Origin: Odiellus spinosus
Lineage: Eukaryota; Arthropoda; Arachnida; Opiliones; Phalangiidae
Reading direction: 5' to 3'
NCBI GenBank assembly: GCA_963920705.1
Contig: OY987225.1
Coordinates: forward strand, 3,236,501-3,300,500
DNA length: 64,000 nt
In this document: positions 1 through 10,412 of the stretch, in pieces
How positions within the stretch are numbered: position 1 is the stretch's first letter
Layout: every line of letters begins with the position of its first letter
Position numbers and translations under genes: made by a program
Notes under the pieces: model-generated
Seen by the model: the letters and a program-made list of their open reading frames with translations, nothing else
Database searches by the model: none
What the model was told of the DNA's origin: nothing

Positions 1-975
1 CTCCTCGCCCGTCCTTTTGTCTCGGTCCTCCTCGCCCGTCCTTTTGTCTCGGTCCTCCTCGCCCGTCCTTTTGTCTCGGTCCTCCTCGCCCGTCCTTTTG
101 TCTCGGTCCTCCTCGCCCGTCCTTTTGTCTCGGTCCTCCTCGCCCGTCCTTTTGTCTCGGTCCTCCTCGCCCGTCCTTTTGTCTCGGTCCTCCTCGCCCG
201 TCCTTTTGTCTCGGTCCTCCTCGCCCGTCCTTTTGTCTCGGTCCTCCTCGCCCGTCCTTTTGTCTCGGTCCTCCTCGCCCGTCCTTTTGTCTCGGTCCTC
301 CTCGCCCGTCCTTTTGTCTCGGTCCTCCTCGCCCGTCCTTTTGTCTCGGTCCTCCTCGCCCGTCCTTTTGTCTCGGTCCTCCTCGCCCGTCCTTTTGTCT
401 CGGTCCTCCTCGCCCGTCCTTTTGTCTCGGTCCTCCTCGCCCGTCCTTTTGTCTCGGTCCTCCTCGCCCGTCCTTTTGTCTCGGTCCTCCTCGCCCGTCC
501 TTTTGTCTCGGTCCTCCTCGCCCGTCCTTTTGTCTCGGTCCTCCTCGCCCGTCCTTTTGTCTCGGTCCTCCTCGCCCGTCCTTTTGTCTCGGTCCTCCTC
601 GCCCGTCCTTTTGTCTCGGTCCTCCTCGCCCGTCCTTTTGTCTCGGTCCTCCTCGCCCGTCCTTTTGTCTCGGTCCTCCTCGCCCGTCCTTTTGTCTCGG
701 TCCTCCTCGCCCGTCCTTTTGTCTCGGTCCTCCTCGCCCGTCCTTTTGTCTCGGTCCTCCTCGCCCGTCCTTTTGTCTCGGTCCTCCTCGCCCGTCCTTT
801 TGTCTCGGTCCTCCTCGCCCGTCCTTTTTTCTCGGTCCTCCTCGCCCGTCCTTTTGTCTCGGTCCTCCTCGCCCGTCCTTTTGTCTCGGTCCTCCTCGCC
901 CGTCCTTTTGTCTCTGTCCTCCTCGCCCGTCCTTTTGTCTCGGTCCTCCTCGCCCGTCCTCTGTCTCGGTCCTCG
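1..975. repeat. 27-bp minisatellite, about 36 copies
   Basis: The unit TCTCGGTCCTCCTCGCCCGT plus CCTTTTG repeats head to tail from the left edge, so the array is cut by the window. Copies are almost identical. I see single changes near 830 (G to T) and 914 (G to T), and decay after about 957. Because 27 is a multiple of three the array stays open in frame as SRSSSPVLL repeats through to 1165, but I see no start context, splice site or non-repeat domain to support a protein. Confidence 0.95.
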
Positions 976-1454
976 TCACCCTCCCTTTATCTCGGTCCTT
1001 TTTCACATCCCCTTCGCCTTTGCCCCTTTTCATGTTCCCTCCGTCTTGGCCCTTTTCACAAACACTTTGCCTATCATAATTAAGAGATATTCACCTTTTT
1101 CAAGTAACCATACGCGACGACTTTTTTCTCGTCCTTTTCCAATGGCAGCGAACCATCGAATGTAATAGCTACACTTTTGGTGTAGCTAATAAAAAGGGTG
1201 GAAATTCGCGTATTTTTCGACACAGTACTCGGGTTCAAGGGCAGTTTGCAAAAGTACTTTTAATCTCTACGATGCTTGAAAATGGGTAATAGTTGCAAAC
1301 TGCTTGAAAACTGATTTTTTTCAAGAACTTCCAGCTTTAACTAGGAACCGAAAAACTAGATTTTTGGGTATTCTTGTTTACGTACTGTTTTACTACATTT
1401 GTATCGGAGAAAAACCAGAATCTGGACAAAGGGAAAAAGGCCGAACTTGCCGAA

Positions 1455-1713
1455 GTAAAAAATCCAAAAATATCAAAAAGCAAGGAAGCAAAACTCAATC
1501 AATGTTTTGAGTAGCGACGATAATGTGAACAAGATGGGCGAGCCCATGGAAGTAGCTAGACCCATGACAAAGGATGGGGAATCTTCAAGCCAAAAAAAAG
1601 TTTCCAGATCTGTAGGGGATGGAAAAGGGGTAAAGATAAAACTTGAGAGGACAGACGGACGAAAGGAAATTTCGCAAGGGGGGACTGAAAAAGAGAAAAA
1701 GAAGAACATGTGA
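1455..1713 (+). CDS. Short charged ORF, unrecognised
   Basis: About 83 codons are open after a stop near 1455, with no ATG near the 5' end; the first internal ATG is near 1534. The product is rich in Lys, Ser and Glu (motifs KMGEPMEVARP, SSSQKKVSRS, KIKLERTDGRKE) and has no domain I recognise. Its 3' half falls in a dispersed repeat found again at 7732-7962, where the frame is broken. It is therefore more likely part of a transposon than a host exon. I give no function. Confidence 0.2.
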
Positions 1714-1823
1714 CTAAAGTTTGGGTTTCTTCCCGGGTTTTTAGTGGAGGCGCCACTATTCAGTACACAAAAATTCACGATTCTGAGACTAAGTTCTTTG
1801 CCCGAAAGTGGGTGATAATGTAC
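1574..1823. repeat. Dispersed repeat X, copy 1
   Basis: This stretch, from GGGGAATCTTCAAGCC to GGGTGATAATGTACC, recurs at 7732-7962 with small indels. Both copies are followed closely by the same fold-back MITE family (1877 and 8526), so they may be parts of one larger interspersed element. Confidence 0.75.
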
Positions 1824-1830
1824 CTTTCAA

Positions 1831-1877
1831 GGCCTTATCTGCTCTGAAGTTTGTCCCTTTAAAATGCTTTTTCCTTA
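1831..1877. repeat. 47-bp direct repeat, left copy
   Basis: The sequence from GGCCTTATCTGCTCTGAA to AAATGCTTTTTCCTTA occurs here and again at 2671-2717 in the same orientation with one visible difference. The pair brackets the fold-back MITE at 1877-2557. It is far too long to be a target-site duplication, so a small tandem duplication or unequal exchange is more likely. Confidence 0.8.
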
Positions 1878-2557
1878 AAATCACTTTTAGAGACGGAGGC
1901 AAATGGTTTCTTTAAAAACGTTTATTACTAACAAGGAGACTACCCGAGGTGTTTATCGCTGATTTTGTCCAAAGTCTGCTGTAATGTAGACCTATATAAG
2001 ATATGAAAATCCAAAAAAGGAGACGACGCACTACCCAGTTGTTTGGCCATGGCAACCGAAAACGTTTTTGGCCATTAAGAACCTTCGTCGAAAAAACGGA
2101 ATCAATTTTCCCTATTTTTCACAAAAAATGGTACCAATTTTACCCCAAAAAAGTTCAAATTTACCCAAACATTTTGAATTTTACCAAGATATGAACCATA
2201 TTACCCATTTGACAATTTCGAAACAATTTGAAAATTTGAAATGGTTTCACAGGTAGCCCTCTGTGAAACCGAGAAAATCCCATGCTTTTTTCAATGGAGA
2301 TTTTTTTCGATTGAAATAACCAAAAACGTTTTGGGTTGCCATGACCAAACTAATGGGTAGTGCGTCGTCTCCTTTCGGGGATTTTCATATCATATATAAG
2401 TCTACATTATACCAGACTTTGGACAAAATCGGCGATAAACACCTCAGGTAGTCTAATTGTCAGTTGTAAAGTTCCTGTATTACCAGGAACTTTACAACCG
2501 AGTAATAAACGTTTTTACGGAAACCATGTGCCTCCATCTCTAAAAGTGATTTTATAG
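1877..2557. mobile_element. Fold-back MITE family 1, copy 1
   Basis: The ends AAAATCACTTTTAGAGACGG and CCATCTCTAAAAGTGATTTT are inverted. The inverted arms continue inward for about 200 bp on each side (1877-2075 and 2315-2557) and include GGAGACGACGCACTACCCA facing its complement. The right arm carries a small extra hairpin around GTTCCTGTATTACCAGGAAC. There is no coding capacity. A second copy lies at 8526-9157. Confidence 0.85.
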
Positions 2558-2670
2558 TTCAAACAGAAGTTGGAACTCCCAAAACCGCAATACCGCATGC
2601 ATGTCTGCCTATTCTTTATGCATTGTAGCCACACACGTGGTTTGTTAATTCCTATTTTTGTCACTGTTTG

Positions 2671-2717
2671 GGCCTTATCTGCTCTGAAATTTGTCCCTTT
2701 AAAATGCTTTTTCCTTA
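2671..2717. repeat. 47-bp direct repeat, right copy
   Basis: Same-orientation partner of 1831-1877. The 2558-2670 interval before it is also shared with the sequence that follows the second MITE copy (9158-9275), including ATGCATGTCTGCCTATTC and CCACACACGTGGTTT. Confidence 0.8.
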
Positions 2718-3340
2718 CGAACACAGACTAGCTTTTTCCGTATAACTTGTTACGGTCAACGTCGTCCGCTAAGCTAGGGAAAAAAGCTTTGATTTAGAAA
2801 CCTTCGAGCTCACGTTCCAACACGTAACGGAACACGTACTATCTTTCTGTTATTTTCCTATTTTATTTATTTTTACGAATTGTCGTTTAATATTTTAACG
2901 GGTACGCGTAGGGAGTGGCCAAATCAATAACACGTCGCTGTATAAACTCGTTTTAGACAAAGTTATTTGAGAAATCTTCGCACTAGAGCGGTAGAATATG
3001 AACCGAGAAAGGTTTAAACAGCGTCCTAATAACGGATCGCTGTCGATCATTATGTAATATTGAGCGCATCATTTAAACGATGACAAATCTCAAGAAATGA
3101 GCTAAAAATATTAATAGCAGAGTTTTGGGCTTTTTGTAAAAACTGAACTTTTTCAACGGTCAATTACGCTATGATTGTACTCATAAATTAAATTGATGAC
3201 CATTTCTTATCATTTGAGGTAAGTTTTTGCATGTCAACGAAAGTTGCTGAGAAAGTTCAAAATGGGAATCTTATAGTTGTTTAATCTCGAACAGTTTTTA
3301 AGATATTTGACTATTTGCGTCCAAAAACGGCCATTCGCAG
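2718..3340. other. Unannotated AT-rich spacer
   Basis: I see no exon with supported splice borders, RNA gene or clear repeat here. It leads into the minisatellite arm at 3343. Confidence 0.5.
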
Positions 3341-3342
3341 TT

Positions 3343-3663
3343 CCTTTTAGCGCCATTCACATTTGCGCCGTTCCCATTAGCGCAGTTTCGCATTAGCGCA
3401 GTTTCGCATTAGCGCAGTTTCCCATTAGCGCCGTTCCCGTTAGCGCCGTTCCCATTTGCACAGTTTCCCATTAGCGCAATTTCCCATTAGCGCAATTCCC
3501 ATTAGCGCAATTCCCATTAGCGCCGTTTCCCATTAGCGCCGTTTCCCATTAGCGCCGTTTCCCATTAGCGCCGTTTCCCATTAGCGCTGTTTCCCACTAG
3601 CGCCGTTTCCAATTAGCGCCGTTTCCCATTAGCGCCGTTTCCCATTTGCACCGTTTCCCATAT
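3343..3663. repeat. Minisatellite arm (TTAGCGCCGTTTCCCA), left
   Basis: Imperfect 15-17-bp units of the type CCCATTAGCGCCGTTT run through this stretch. The same units run in inverted orientation at 5037-5672. The two arrays bracket a 1.4-kb centre that contains its own inverted repeat, as in Foldback-type transposons. Confidence 0.9.
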
Positions 3664-3692
3664 GGAGATAAATGTTTTTTTTAATTGAGTTA

Positions 3693-3766
3693 CCGTGGTT
3701 CGGTAGCGGAATGGTTAGCATAGACGGCTTCTAACCAGAAGATAGTGAGTTCGAGCCTACATACGG
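3693..3766 (+). tRNA. tRNA-like sequence (pseudo-tRNA or SINE head)
   Basis: TAGCGGAATGG fits a pol III A box and GAGTTCGAGCC fits a B box, 32 bp apart. CCGTG at the start can pair with TACGG at the end, giving a partial acceptor stem. The T stem pairs poorly and no regular 5-bp anticodon stem with a 7-nt loop forms, although CTTCT and AGAAG are complementary. I read it as a degraded tRNA or a tRNA-derived SINE head and assign no anticodon. Confidence 0.35.
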
Positions 3767-3811
3767 AAAATGGTATGTTACAGTTTTCGATTTATTTGGT
3801 TCATGTAAAGG

Positions 3812-3990
3812 CAAGGTTTCCGATAACCGACCCCCCACCATATAACGATGGTTTTGAACTAATTAGGACCTGGGGAGTTCAGAAAAAATACTTGAAAAAA
3901 TCTTCAACCATCGGAAGTTTGAGAAAAACGCATTTCAAAATTTGAAGTTTGCATGTTAAATCCCATAGATTCTAACCCAACCTAACCTAA
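3812..3990. repeat. Inverted arm, inner left
   Basis: This stretch, from GGTTTCCGATAACCGACC to AATCCCATAGATTCTAACCC, is complementary to about 4605-4785. The right partner includes a run of at least 12 G. The inner ends carry TTAGG-type repeats. Confidence 0.8.
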
Positions 3991-4027
3991 AATATACCCA
4001 TTCTAACCCAACCTAACCTAACCCAAC
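3971..4027 (-). repeat. Interstitial TTAGG-type repeats
   Basis: Several CCTAA units occur, interrupted by CCCAA variants. Three further TTAGG units on the plus strand lie at about 4911-4932. TTAGG is the usual arthropod telomere repeat. Confidence 0.7.
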
Positions 4028-4030
4028 TCG

Positions 4031-4591
4031 GGGCGCGTTCAGTGACTCTCAAGTTTCTCAACGGACGAGAATCCGTTTTCTGAAGAAAAAAAATCGTTGA
4101 GTCCGTTGACCAACGTGACGTAAGACTTGGCTGAACGTCTTTTTTACTCCGTTTTAATTTTTATAAAATGTCGTCTGCCGATATGTCTGGTCCTGAGAAT
4201 AGTAAAAAAAGGAAAGTTTTGTTTTTGCTACTTAATGAACTTTCTAACGATGATGAAGTCGAGTTAGATACAAATGGAAATAGACAGAGTCATATTAACA
4301 ATAAGATCGTTACAGTAGGGCTCATAGCTGAAGCTGATAAGCTAGAAAGGCAAAGGGTTAATCCTGAAAAATTAAGACTAGTCGTCATGTTCGGATCGAT
4401 GTTCGACAATGCCGTTTCAACGAAGAAAGTCTAAGAAACCTGCTCGTAGAGCAGGTTTCTTCGTTGACCAGCCGTTGAGCAACGTGACGTAGAAACCGGA
4501 AAAGCGAAAAATCGTTCAGCAAGAAACCGAACTCAACGTTTACTCAACGGACTCGCCGTTGAGCGAAATTTTGTCTCGCTGAACGCGACCC
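4031..4591. mobile_element. TIR element (GGGGCGCGTTCAG ends)
   Basis: The left end GGGGCGCGTTCAGTGA and right end CTGAACGCGACCC are inverted, and the subterminal CTCAACGG and GCAACGTGACGTA motifs recur near both ends. GTTCA-containing ends are seen in some PIF/Harbinger elements, but I could not confirm a 3-bp duplication. A perfect hairpin (AAGAAACCTGCTC facing GAGCAGGTTTCTT) sits at 4432-4460. The element looks like an internally deleted derivative. Confidence 0.6.
4168..4434 (+). CDS. 88-codon ORF in TIR element, transposase remnant?
   Basis: The ORF starts at ATGTCGTCTGCC and ends at the stem of the hairpin at 4432. It begins with a basic patch (SKKRKVLF) followed by an acidic stretch (NDDEVELD) and has no recognisable catalytic motif. 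Its position inside a TIR element suggests the N-terminal stub of a transposase left after internal deletion. That is an inference, and chance is possible at this length. Confidence 0.3.
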   Translation: MSSADMSGPENSKKRKVLFLLLNELSNDDEVELDTNGNRQSHINNKIVTVGLIAEADKLERQRVNPEKLRLVVMFGSMFDNAVSTKKV

Positions 4592-5036
4592 TAAACTAAC
4601 CCAACCCAACCTATGGCGCATTCTATGGGATTTTAGCATGGGAATTTCAAATTTCCAAATACGTTTTTCTCAAACTTCCGGTGGTCGGATATTTTTTTTG
4701 TTATATTTTCTGAACTCCCCAGGTCCTGAATAGTCTATAACCATCGTTATTTAGTGGGGGGGGGGGGGTCGGTTAACGGAAATCTCCCCCACGTGGCTTT
4801 TAATAATAATTGGGCTTAAGTGGTACTACTAAATTACAAATTTTTCAATTAGGTAATGCTAATTTGTTAATTCTCTTTTAGAAAACATCGTTTTTGAACG
4901 TGATCCAGTGGTTTAGGTTAGGTTAGGTTAGTTTTTCTGAGATAATAAAGGCTGAAACAGGAAACCCTTTAGAAGGTAGGGTTAAAAAAGTTTTAGGAAA
5001 GAGTGGATGTCTAGGACATAGCGGTTATTGGGAAAT

Positions 5037-5672
5037 TGTGCTAATGGGAAACGGCGCAAATGGGAAAAGGCGCTAACGGGAACGGCGCTAATGGGAAACT
5101 GTGCTAATGCGAAACGGCGCTAATGCGAAACTGCGCTAATGCGAAACTGCGCTAATGGGAACGGCGCTAACGGGAACGGCGCTAATGGGAAACTGCGCTA
5201 ATGCGAAACTGCGCTAATGGGAACGGCGCAAACGGGAACGGCGCGAATGGGAAACTGCGCTAATGGGAAACTGCGCTAATGCGAAACTGCGCTAATGCGA
5301 AACTGCGCTAATGGGAACGGCGCTAATGGGAAACTGCGCTAATGCGAAACTGCGCTAATGGGAACGGCGCAAATGGGAACGGCGCAAATGGGAACGGCGC
5401 TAACGGGAACGGCGCTAATGGGAAACTGCGCTAATGCGAAACTGCGCTAATGGGAACGGCGCTAATGGGAAACTGCGCTAATGGGAAACTGCGCTAATGC
5501 GAAACTGCGCTAATGCGAAACTGCGCTAATGGGAACGGCGCTAATGGGAAACTGCGCTAATGCGAAACTGCGCTAATGGGAACGGCGCAAATGGGAACGG
5601 CGCAAATGGGAACGGCGCTAACGGGAACGGCGCTAATGGGAAACTGCGCTAATGGGAACTGCGCTAATGGAC
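5037..5672. repeat. Minisatellite arm, right (inverted)
   Basis: Units of the type GGGAACGGCGCTAAT and GGGAAACTGCGCTAAT, plus GCGAAACTGCGCTAAT, alternate over 636 bp. They form higher-order blocks of about 120-150 bp that themselves repeat. The array is the inverse of 3343-3663 but twice as long. Confidence 0.9.
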
Positions 5673-6260
5673 ATAATTCGTATATACGACGATTTTGAGA
5701 TATTCTTAAAAAGCCAACCATTTTCTAATATTCTAAGAGTCTTTTTAAAATGTGTATTAGGAGGTTTTGATACACTTTTCAGGTGAGTATAGATAATCCT
5801 ATACTTTGACTCAACCTTTAAAAAGGCAACATCTTCAATAGAAACAAGTGCGTTTCAACGGCTCTGTTTACTGCCCCCAAAGTTATTTTATAATACCAAT
5901 TATTAGTATCAACATGAACTATGGGGAATCTTGCTATACTCCTTAGTTTAAATTGTCAGCAAATGAAAAGTGAGGCTCCCTATATTCTAAGCGAACAATT
6001 CATAGAGATAACAGTAAGAGTAGGATTATATGCGCTGCCAAATTAAGGTGAACTAGAGAGAGTCAACCAGCTGCATTTAAACATTCAAAGCAGGCTTAAA
6101 GGGAGGAGCCTCTCAACAAACAATTGACAGAATAAGGGATAGCATAAACTATGGTGGACTATAGTAAAAAGGGCTGGCTACATAGAATTGGAACTTTATT
6201 GTAAAGTGGCACTCCCACTGTGAAAAGTTCCAAAAATACGGAAATAGAAAATATTATATC
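5673..6260. other. Unannotated spacer
   Basis: AT-rich sequence with no supported exon, RNA or repeat that I can see. Confidence 0.5.
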
Positions 6261-6261
6261 A

Positions 6262-6704
6262 ACCTTGAAAACTACAAAAATTGCCGTTAAAGTGAACCGA
6301 TTTCTGGGGGAGATGTACCCTTTTTTCAAGGTTGGGACGACGTATAGTCCTGGTCGATTTGCCGGAAATGGGGCCTTGTCTCATAGCCGCGCCGCCATCT
6401 TTTTGTAGTAACAGGTTGCCAGACTATTTCTAATTTTATTTCCCACAAACCAAATTCAAGTTGTTAGTCCAACGCTTCCTATATGATAAAGTATAGGAGG
6501 CGTTGGTTAGTCTGTAGCTATTTTCACACTACAAAAAGATGGCGGACGATCACGTGACAAAAAGTTTTCCCCTCCAAAATTTTCGCGAGGTTCTCTAGAC
6601 TTCCGGTTTTGGAAATCGACCAGGAGTCGGACTTTCTCAACCTTGGAACCAAAAAAAATTGCCTAACCTGTTTTTGGGTGAAATGTACCCTTTTTTCAAG
6701 GTTG
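6262..6704. mobile_element. Fold-back element flanked by a 65-70 bp direct repeat
   Basis: 6323-6375 is inverted against about 6605-6645 (CCTGGTCGATTT facing AAATCGACCAGG). 6388-6410 is inverted against 6526-6550 (CCATCTTTTTGTAGT facing ACTACAAAAAGATGG). The centre is a strong hairpin at 6469-6506 (CCAACGC...GCGTTGG). The flanks 6262-6334 and 6642-6704 repeat directly, sharing ATGTACCCTTTTTTCAAGGT. No coding sequence is present. Confidence 0.7.
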
Positions 6705-6947
6705 CTACCAAGTTATTTTATATTATCATCTATTTCACTGGTATAACATTGACGGAAGGGAAAAAACTAAACAAAAGACCTTGTACAATTATTCTTCCTT
6801 ATGGTTTATTAAATTTGATATTTTGTAATGTAGAAAGCAAAGCAAATGAAAATTCTCTAAAATGGTTTCCTAATTGAATAATAGCAAGCCTATTGTTAAT
6901 AATTTTAAAAAATGAGTTGGAGCATCTTAGTATTATATGTAGCTAGC

Positions 6948-7480
6948 AAGAAAAATTCTAGGTAAAATACACTGGTGGTACTAGCATAATAATAATACAG
7001 AAAACAGAAACTGAAAAAGTAAGTAAATATAGCAATTTATCTATAGAAATTCAATGTATTTGGAAACAAAAATCAGTCTGTACAATCCCGATTGTGATTT
7101 CGGCAACAGGTGTTGTGTCTAGAAACCTAAAACCAAATCTAGAAAAACTAGGCTTAAGTACTTACCTTTTGAAGAATATGCAGAAAAGCGTGATCCTCCA
7201 ATCCTGCCACATATGCCGTCGATTCCTACAAGGAATGGCTTGAGGTGAATTCCTCCGCCTCAATTTCACCGGGTAAAGCCGAGTAACTCACAATGAAAAA
7301 TATATATACATGTATATATAATAATAATAATAATAACAATAAGTACAATAATTACATTATGGTACACAAATTAATTATTATACTAGCAAGGAAATTTGAG
7401 AATACACTGGTGGTAATAGCATGATAATAATAATAAGTACAATAATTACATTATGGTACACAAATTAATTATTGTATTAT
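6948..7480. repeat. Local direct duplications in TAA-rich DNA
   Basis: ACACTGGTGGTACTAGCAT at 6969 recurs as ACACTGGTGGTAATAGCAT at 7404. A block of about 55 bp containing ATTACATTATGGTACACAAA occurs at 7321-7384 and again at 7428-7480. The sequence around them is rich in ATA and AATA. Confidence 0.7.
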
Positions 7481-7731
7481 CAAGAGGTATTAGTTGTAAG
7501 AGAATTAACTTGAAAACGTAAATGAAAATATTGTAAGCTCAAAATATATTGACCAAACAGGCCAAAAGCCGCCAAACTAAGATTCCTTTTTAATGGATAT
7601 TGGAATGCTGTCAATCTACAAAGACGTTACAACGAAAATCGGATACCATATTGAAGTTTTAAATATATTCGACGTCAGCTTAACATTACAGTAAGCTTCT
7701 GTTGGAGGGGAAAGTTATCAACCAAAAGGGT

Positions 7732-7962
7732 GGGGAATCTTCAAGCCACAAAAAGTTTCCAGATCTGTAGGGGATGAAAAGGGGTAAAGATAAAACTTGA
7801 GAGGACAGACGGACGAAAGGAAATTTTGCAAGGGGGGGGGGGACATGTGACTAAAGTTTGGGTTTCTTCCTGTGTTTTTAGTGGTGGCGCCACTATGCAG
7901 TAGACAAAAATTCACGATTCTGAGACTAAGTTCTTTGCCCCAAAAGTGGGTGATAATGTACC
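7732..7962. repeat. Dispersed repeat X, copy 2
   Basis: Partner of 1574-1823. It has a longer G run (about 7831-7842) and a one-base gain before AGTGGGTGATAATG. The copies share GTAGGGGATG, GACAGACGGACGAAAGG and TTCACGATTCTGAGACTAAG. Confidence 0.75.
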
Positions 7963-8525
7963 AAACCTTTTTCCATCTATTGTTAGTTGGAGACTTGGAG
8001 TTGAACAGTTTCCATCAGCTTGAAGAGTTCATCAAAATCCTTGTTGTAAATTCAAGTTCTGGTAAGCATAAAGATAAAGCTGATGCATTCTGATATTCTT
8101 TGTCATCATAAATAATTTTATTTTAAACCTTGCTTTTAGCGTACAACTAATTTAAGCTCAATTATGGATCTAAAATGGTAGTAAAATTCAAACAGACGAG
8201 TTTGAACAAGCGATACTTTTTCTTTAACACAATTTTGTAGGTTTTTATTGTGGACAAAATAGTGAAATAAGCCTTTTTAAGGTCATATGTAAAATCTTTA
8301 TAGGGTACCCTATTTAAAATAGCCAATATTAACCTTTTTACTGTAATACTAGGGAGGCACAATATTTATTTTACATATTACAGCCAGGTGGCAATGATAT
8401 AATCCTCTCCTAGGACTATTAATATAAAAACAAAAAAACAGGTGTTCATAAGCGTACTCTAACGGCAAACAGTTCAGACAAATGGAAAATTTATTTTTAA
8501 TCTTGACCTTGGTGAGTATTATATA

Positions 8526-9157
8526 AAATCACTTTTAGAGACGGAGGCAAATTGTTTCTTTAAAAACGTTTATTACTAACAAGGAGACTACCCGAGGTGT
8601 TTATCGCCAAAAAAGGAGACGACGCACTACCCAGTTGTTTGGCCATGGCAACCGAAAACGTTTTTGGCCATTAAGAACCTTCGTCGAAAAAACGGAATCT
8701 ATTTTCCCTATTTTTCACAAAAAATGGTACCAATTTTACCCCAAAAAAGTTCAAATTTACCCAAACATTTTGAATTTTACCTAGATATGAACCATATTAC
8801 CCACTTGACAATTTCAAAACAATTTAAAAATTTGAAATGATTTCACAGGTAGCCCTCTGTGAAACCGAGAAAATCCCATGCTTTTTTCAATGGAGATTTT
8901 TTCGATTGAAATAACCAAAAACGTTTTCGGTTGCCATGGCCGAACTAATGGGTAGTGCGTCGTCTCCTTTCGGGGATTTTCATATCATATATAAGTCTAC
9001 ATTATACCAGACTTTGGACAAAATCGGCGATAAACACCTCGGGTAGTCTAATTGTCAGTTGTAAAGTTCCCTGTATTACCAGGAACTTAATTTACAACCG
9101 AGTAATAAACGTTTTTACAGAAACCATGTGCCTCGATCTCTAAAAGTGATTTTATAG
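8526..9157. mobile_element. Fold-back MITE family 1, copy 2
   Basis: The ends match those at 1877-2557. The left arm lacks about 50 bp that the right arm retains, the stretch between TTTATCG and CAAAAAAGGAGACG. The right flank 9158-9275 also matches 2558-2670, so the repeated unit is larger than the inverted part. Confidence 0.85.
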
Positions 9158-9275
9158 TGTAGACAAAAGTAGGAACTCCCAAAACCGCAATACCACATGC
9201 ATGTCTGCCTATTCTTTATGCATTGAAGCCACACACGTGGTTTATTAGTTACTATTTTTGTCACTGTTTGGGCCA

Positions 9276-10408
9276 TTAGACGACACTTATGAAAGCCAGG
9301 TTTTTATAGTAGTATCTATTGTTAATACCTTCCTCCTAGTAGGGCTGTGTGACTAGTACTTCTTTCATTATTCGTCGATTGCCAAATTCTTTTGTGATGT
9401 CTATTGGTGCTAATTTCAGAAGCGACCAAATAGTAAATATTACAACATTCTTTCAAATATCAAATATTAGGACCAAGTTGCACAATATTTATGTTAAAAT
9501 ACAGTTTATAATAATAGGTATGTTGCAAAAAAAGGTTTTCTACATTTCGTACCAATGAAAGGGTTATTAATCTCCTTTGTGTGAGTTTTGCATAGTCTTA
9601 TAATTCAACCTTGAATGCCGTTGATATTACAATTTACGTTCCGCAGTCTGTAATTTGCCTATGCAGCGGGGCAGATGATAGTTTACAATTATCCTCCTTA
9701 TAAATAATTTGACTTTTAATGCATTTCAGAGTACAAAATAGGTTACGACCCCTTTAGAGTTGTTATGACCAAAATAATTTTGATATCTGGTTTTTTTTCG
9801 TAATATCGATTGAGACGAGTGTTTTTCTCACTTTTTAAACTTTTACGGCTTTCAGTTGGTTTTACCTTCACCCTACATAAAATGCTTTAAAGACTTTTTC
9901 CTATGGTTCAAAAAGTATCTCCATTAAGGAGCACCATTATATACAGTTAAGTCAATTACCTCCCTTTCCCACCTCAAACGGCTTCACTCACATTTTGGCC
10001 CAAAAAAAAAGTCCATAGAGTGAATTTACCTTCTTTTCCTGCCTTAGAATTACATCTTACATTCCTCATACACTAAAGAGTTCATGAACTGACTTTATTG
10101 GCTTTAAGTTTTGACATTTTTGATTGGCAGCAAAGTTAATTGAGGAACATCAAGCAAAGGAGGAAGTCTCACGAAGACATTATTTGGTTGAATACCAAAT
10201 AATTTGGTTTAAATCCAGCTTTTCTAAACCCATTATGGAAAACCCAATAATATTTCTTAATAAACTGAAAACTGTTTTTTCAAAGTAACTATTCTGTATT
10301 CTAGAATATCTGATACATATATTTAAATTTGTCAATATGAATAGTAAACACAATATTTGGTTAAATCGAATACCTTGCAGAGCCCTACCAACTATTAACA
10401 CTATTATC
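9276..10408. other. Unannotated AT-rich spacer
   Basis: No supported gene. The small open frames at 9349-9558 and 10180-10401 have no domain or splice support. Confidence 0.5.
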
Positions 10409-10412
10409 TTAA

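Larger units (their letters stand above)
3343..5672. mobile_element. Foldback-like element with minisatellite arms
   Basis: The outer arms are inverted arrays of short tandem repeats (3343-3663 and 5037-5672). Inside, 3812-3990 is inverted against about 4605-4785. Inside that lies a further TIR element at 4031-4591. Drosophila FB and Galileo elements have arms made of internal short repeats, and this layout is similar. I see no transposase and have not identified a target-site duplication, so the boundaries are approximate and stacked independent insertions are possible. Confidence 0.55.

Noticed and set aside
17-1165. 382-codon open frame across the 27-bp minisatellite
   Set aside because: It is open only because the unit length is a multiple of three; there is no start context, domain or splice support.
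5037-5672. CRISPR-like short repeats at 16-17 bp
   Set aside because: No unique spacers; a simple minisatellite in a eukaryotic context.
7164-7180. U1 snRNA 5' end (ACTTACCT)
   Set aside because: The sequence after it does not follow U1 (no loop or Sm-site order). A minus-strand splice donor explains the motif equally well.
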